Assembly: GCA_016748015.1 (NCBI GenBank) | Contig: JAAOMT010000009.1 | Span: 452,459-516,458, forward strand | From: Geosiphon pyriformis | Lineage: Eukaryota; Glomeromycota; Glomeromycetes; Archaeosporales; Geosiphonaceae | DNA: 64,000 bases | Reading direction: 5' to 3' | Part shown: positions 61,662 through 64,000 of the stretch, piece after piece | Position numbering within the stretch: the first letter of the stretch is position 1 | Layout of the letters: each line of letters begins with the position of its first letter | Made by a program: the position numbers and the translations under genes | Notes under the pieces: model-generated | Seen by the model: only the letters and a program-made list of their open reading frames with translations | What the model was told of the DNA's origin: nothing | Databases searched by the model: none

Positions 61662-64000
61662 TCAGTCTAGTTTGGAAAATTGCTACTTGTAATATTCGGG
61701 GTATGAATAATCCTGCAAAACAGAAGGATATTGTTCATTGGCACAAGGATATGGGCAATTTGATTTCAATTATTACTGAAACCAAGTTATGGAGTAAGGT
61801 TTGTCCATGGATTGCTAATAGACTTAATGGTATTCAGGTCTTTACTTCTGGTGTGAACTCTGGTAATTTAGGTTCTGGTGTCACTATTATTATGGACACT
61901 TCTTTGACTTGTCATGTGTGTAAAATTTTTGAGGTTCTTGGTTGGCTCTTTTCTGTCAGGCTACTTTTCAAAAACAAACTTTCTGTTTCAATTTTGGGGC
62001 TCTATGCTGATGCTTCTTTGTCAGTTCAGTTCTTCCAAGCTGGTAAAATCAATTCTATGATTGCCAAAGCTGTGAATGAATTTTTTTTTGTTGTTCTGGG
62101 TGGCAACTTCAATGAAGATGGTTCTCATAAGTGTGCCAGTTTCAAAAAATGCCTTGATTTTGGTTTGGTTAACTTCTTTGGTAGAAGTTTTTTTGTTAAG
62201 ACTCCTACTTGAGCCAACTCTTGTGGTGTGATTAAAACAATCAACTTTTTGTTCATTTTCTCAAACTTGGTTAATGCTGTAGTAGATCAGAATATGTGTG
62301 GTGTTGAAGAATTCTTTAATACTAATCATTGGGCTGTTTCTGTGTCTGTGGGTTTGGATGGACTTTTGGATGTGTAGTTAACCTCTCTTTGCAAGTAAAC
62401 AAATAGAGATCAGTAAAAGTTTGATTTCAAAGGTGCTGATGTCAACAAGTGAGAAAATTTTAAAAATGCCATGTCAGCCAATGCTGGGATGCTTTCTGAT
62501 GAGTTTGATACTGCTGTCAAGCACTCAGACCTGGATGTCATGTGGGATGTTTTATGCAAAATAATGATGCTTTCGGTGAATAAGATATTTAGAAAAAAGT
62601 GGTTCAAGAATTTTGACAGTGTGTTCACCAAAGTTTCTTTAAAGTTTCACAGGTTGAAACTTTTGGTTTTGAAAATTATCAAGGCCTTTCATGAGGAAAG
62701 TGGTGTCAGTTTTATCTCTTTTATAAAGTGCTAGAACTCTTTGGATGGTATCAAAGTCTCAGTTGTTTAAGATCTTATAAACTCTAATTATGTTCATTCT
62801 GTTCTCTCTGGCATTAGGAAGTCATATTGTGCATCCAAGCTTGCTGAATTCTTGGCAGCTAGGGAAGCAAACATTAGATCTGCTATAGATAGGAGGATGG
62901 AAAGCTTCGAGACAAATAAGGATCATACTATCAGGAGTGTTTTGAAGCACTTTTTCTGCAAAGTGGTTCTGAACCATCTAGTTGTTAATGACAAACTTAT
63001 TTCGGAGCCTGGCTTGGTTAAATCTAAGGTGAACATTATTATGGAAGGATGAACTAGGAAGCATGGTGTGGTTGCTAATGTCTCTGATATTTGGTCTCAT
63101 CAATATCAGCCATTGGATTATGTTTTTGATAAGGTCTTTTCTGGTATAATGTATTCAGTTGAGTTTAGTAAGCTGCTTGATGTGGTTTCTATTTTGTCTG
63201 ATGACAAAACTGTTGGTCTTTTGGGTATCACAAATGAGCTTTGGAAACATTGTGACAAGTCAATTTTGGATATGCTTTTGGTACTTTTGAACTTAAGTCT
63301 TTCTTGCAAATCAGTGCCTGGATCTTGGAAGGAAACTTGGGTCTTGATGATTCCTAAACCATATAAATGGGAGGGTGTTCTTATGAATACCTGTCCTATT
63401 GCATTGATTGGGATGGCTCGTAAAATTTTTTTTAAGATACTCTTTAATAGAATTTCTTTGGCATGCAGCACTTTTAGTGCTCTTTGTGGGAACAATTTTT
63501 CAGTTTTAAAAAGCACAACAACTCAGTCTCTTATTTTTGCAGTTGGTTCAGTGGTTGAGAATATATTGGAAAAAAATTGGGAGTTCTGGCTGGTTTTGCA
63601 GGATATGTGGAAAGCATATGATTCAATTGGCTAGAAACATCTCAAGAAAAGTTTGATCAGGATCAAGATGTATGGTAGATTCATTCAGTTTTTCAGTGGT
63701 ATTTATAGGAATTGTACCAACAGAGTGATGACAGATTTTGGGTTGATGAATGATTATCATATACATAATGATTTGGACCAAGGGAAGGTCTTCTCTTTTC
63801 TTCTGTGACGTATATTTTATGATCCTCTGCTATGCAAAGTCAAGAAACAGAAAAACATGTGTGGTTATAGGTTAAGTTCTTATTTTATTTCAAAAAATGG
63901 TTGTGCTGAATCCAGGGCTGGGCTCTTTTCTTTTTTTGCTGCTGGCACTTTTGTTGATGATACAATTTAAGTTGGCTGTAATTAGGCTGCTACTTAATAT
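61658..64000 (+). pseudogene. LINE-D ORF2, endonuclease and reverse transcriptase (broken, incomplete)
   Basis: Starts at ATA 61658, where LINE-A has ATG; the ORF1 stop TAA overlaps it (ATAA against ATGA). Endonuclease at about 61670-62380: TCNIRGMNNPAKQK, TETKLWSK, LGLYADAS, LGGNFNEDGS (Asp to Asn). RT from about 63170: DDKTVGLLGITNELWKH, ETWVLMIPKPYKWE, LVLQDMWKAYDSIG, DLDQGKVFS, and FVDDT near 63950. A dozen stops, no frameshift, running off the window edge before RNase H. Confidence 0.9.

Larger units (their letters stand above)
59580..64000 (+). mobile_element. LINE-D, non-LTR retrotransposon with intact 5' end (right end outside window)
   Basis: Same family as LINE-B and LINE-A. A 5' UTR of about 125 bp is followed by ORF1 (59706-61661) and ORF2 (61658 to the edge) with the ORFs overlapping by four bases. 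Both ORFs remain in a single frame each with only substitution-type stops, no indels seen, so it is an old but unrearranged copy. The RT box FVDD is intact at about 63950-63961. Confidence 0.93.

Overview
The window looks like nuclear DNA of an arbuscular mycorrhizal fungus (Glomeromycotina, of the Rhizophagus or Gigaspora type). Three things suggest this: a very AT-rich background, intron-rich fungal housekeeping genes with short GT-AG introns, and decayed retrotransposons of two kinds that I associate with that group from general knowledge. No database search was possible, so the genus is inference.

Layout. Positions 1-43675 are almost entirely retrotransposon. LINE-A (+, about 1-5190, cut by the left edge) lies tail to tail with LINE-B (-). 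LINE-B was a near complete LINE of about 6.7 kb and is now in three pieces: 41860-37658, 19190-17229 and 6222-5625. Two Ty3/gypsy-type elements split it. G1 (6223-17228) is flanked by the 4-bp duplication ATGT, and G2 (19191-37657) by GCAA. G1 itself contains a solo LTR (14304-15136, duplication ACAG). G2 contains a third gypsy element, G3 (23332-31632). A 5'-truncated LINE-C (-) lies at 42924-43675.

Positions 43676-52796 are an AT-saturated desert with a diverged LTR relic, a tandem repeat, an inverted repeat pair and a full LTR-PBS-gag relic (about 50240-51400) in which most G:C pairs have become A:T. A 301-bp element with 38-bp terminal inverted repeats follows (52805-53105).

The only intact genes form a compact island at 53506-58054. 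RVB1/RuvB-like 1 (-, eight exons, 456 aa) is divergent from an unrecognised 107-aa coiled-coil-like gene (+, four exons). UAP1, UDP-N-acetylglucosamine pyrophosphorylase (+, three exons, 495 aa), follows. After 1.5 kb of AT-rich DNA, LINE-D (+, 59580-64000) runs off the right edge.

The most interesting biology is the gypsy family. Its order is Gag (valine GTG where AUG is expected), CCHC knuckle, aspartic protease, a cysteine-rich linker domain, an embedded dUTPase, reverse transcriptase, RNase H, integrase with a GPY/F-like tail, and then an extra ORF of about 220 codons, conserved in all three copies, between integrase and the polypurine tract. I do not recognise that ORF. All copies carry stops that, when compared with sister copies, mostly come from C-to-T or G-to-A transitions in CpA/TpG context. 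That pattern resembles RIP or methylation-driven decay, while the gene island is spared.
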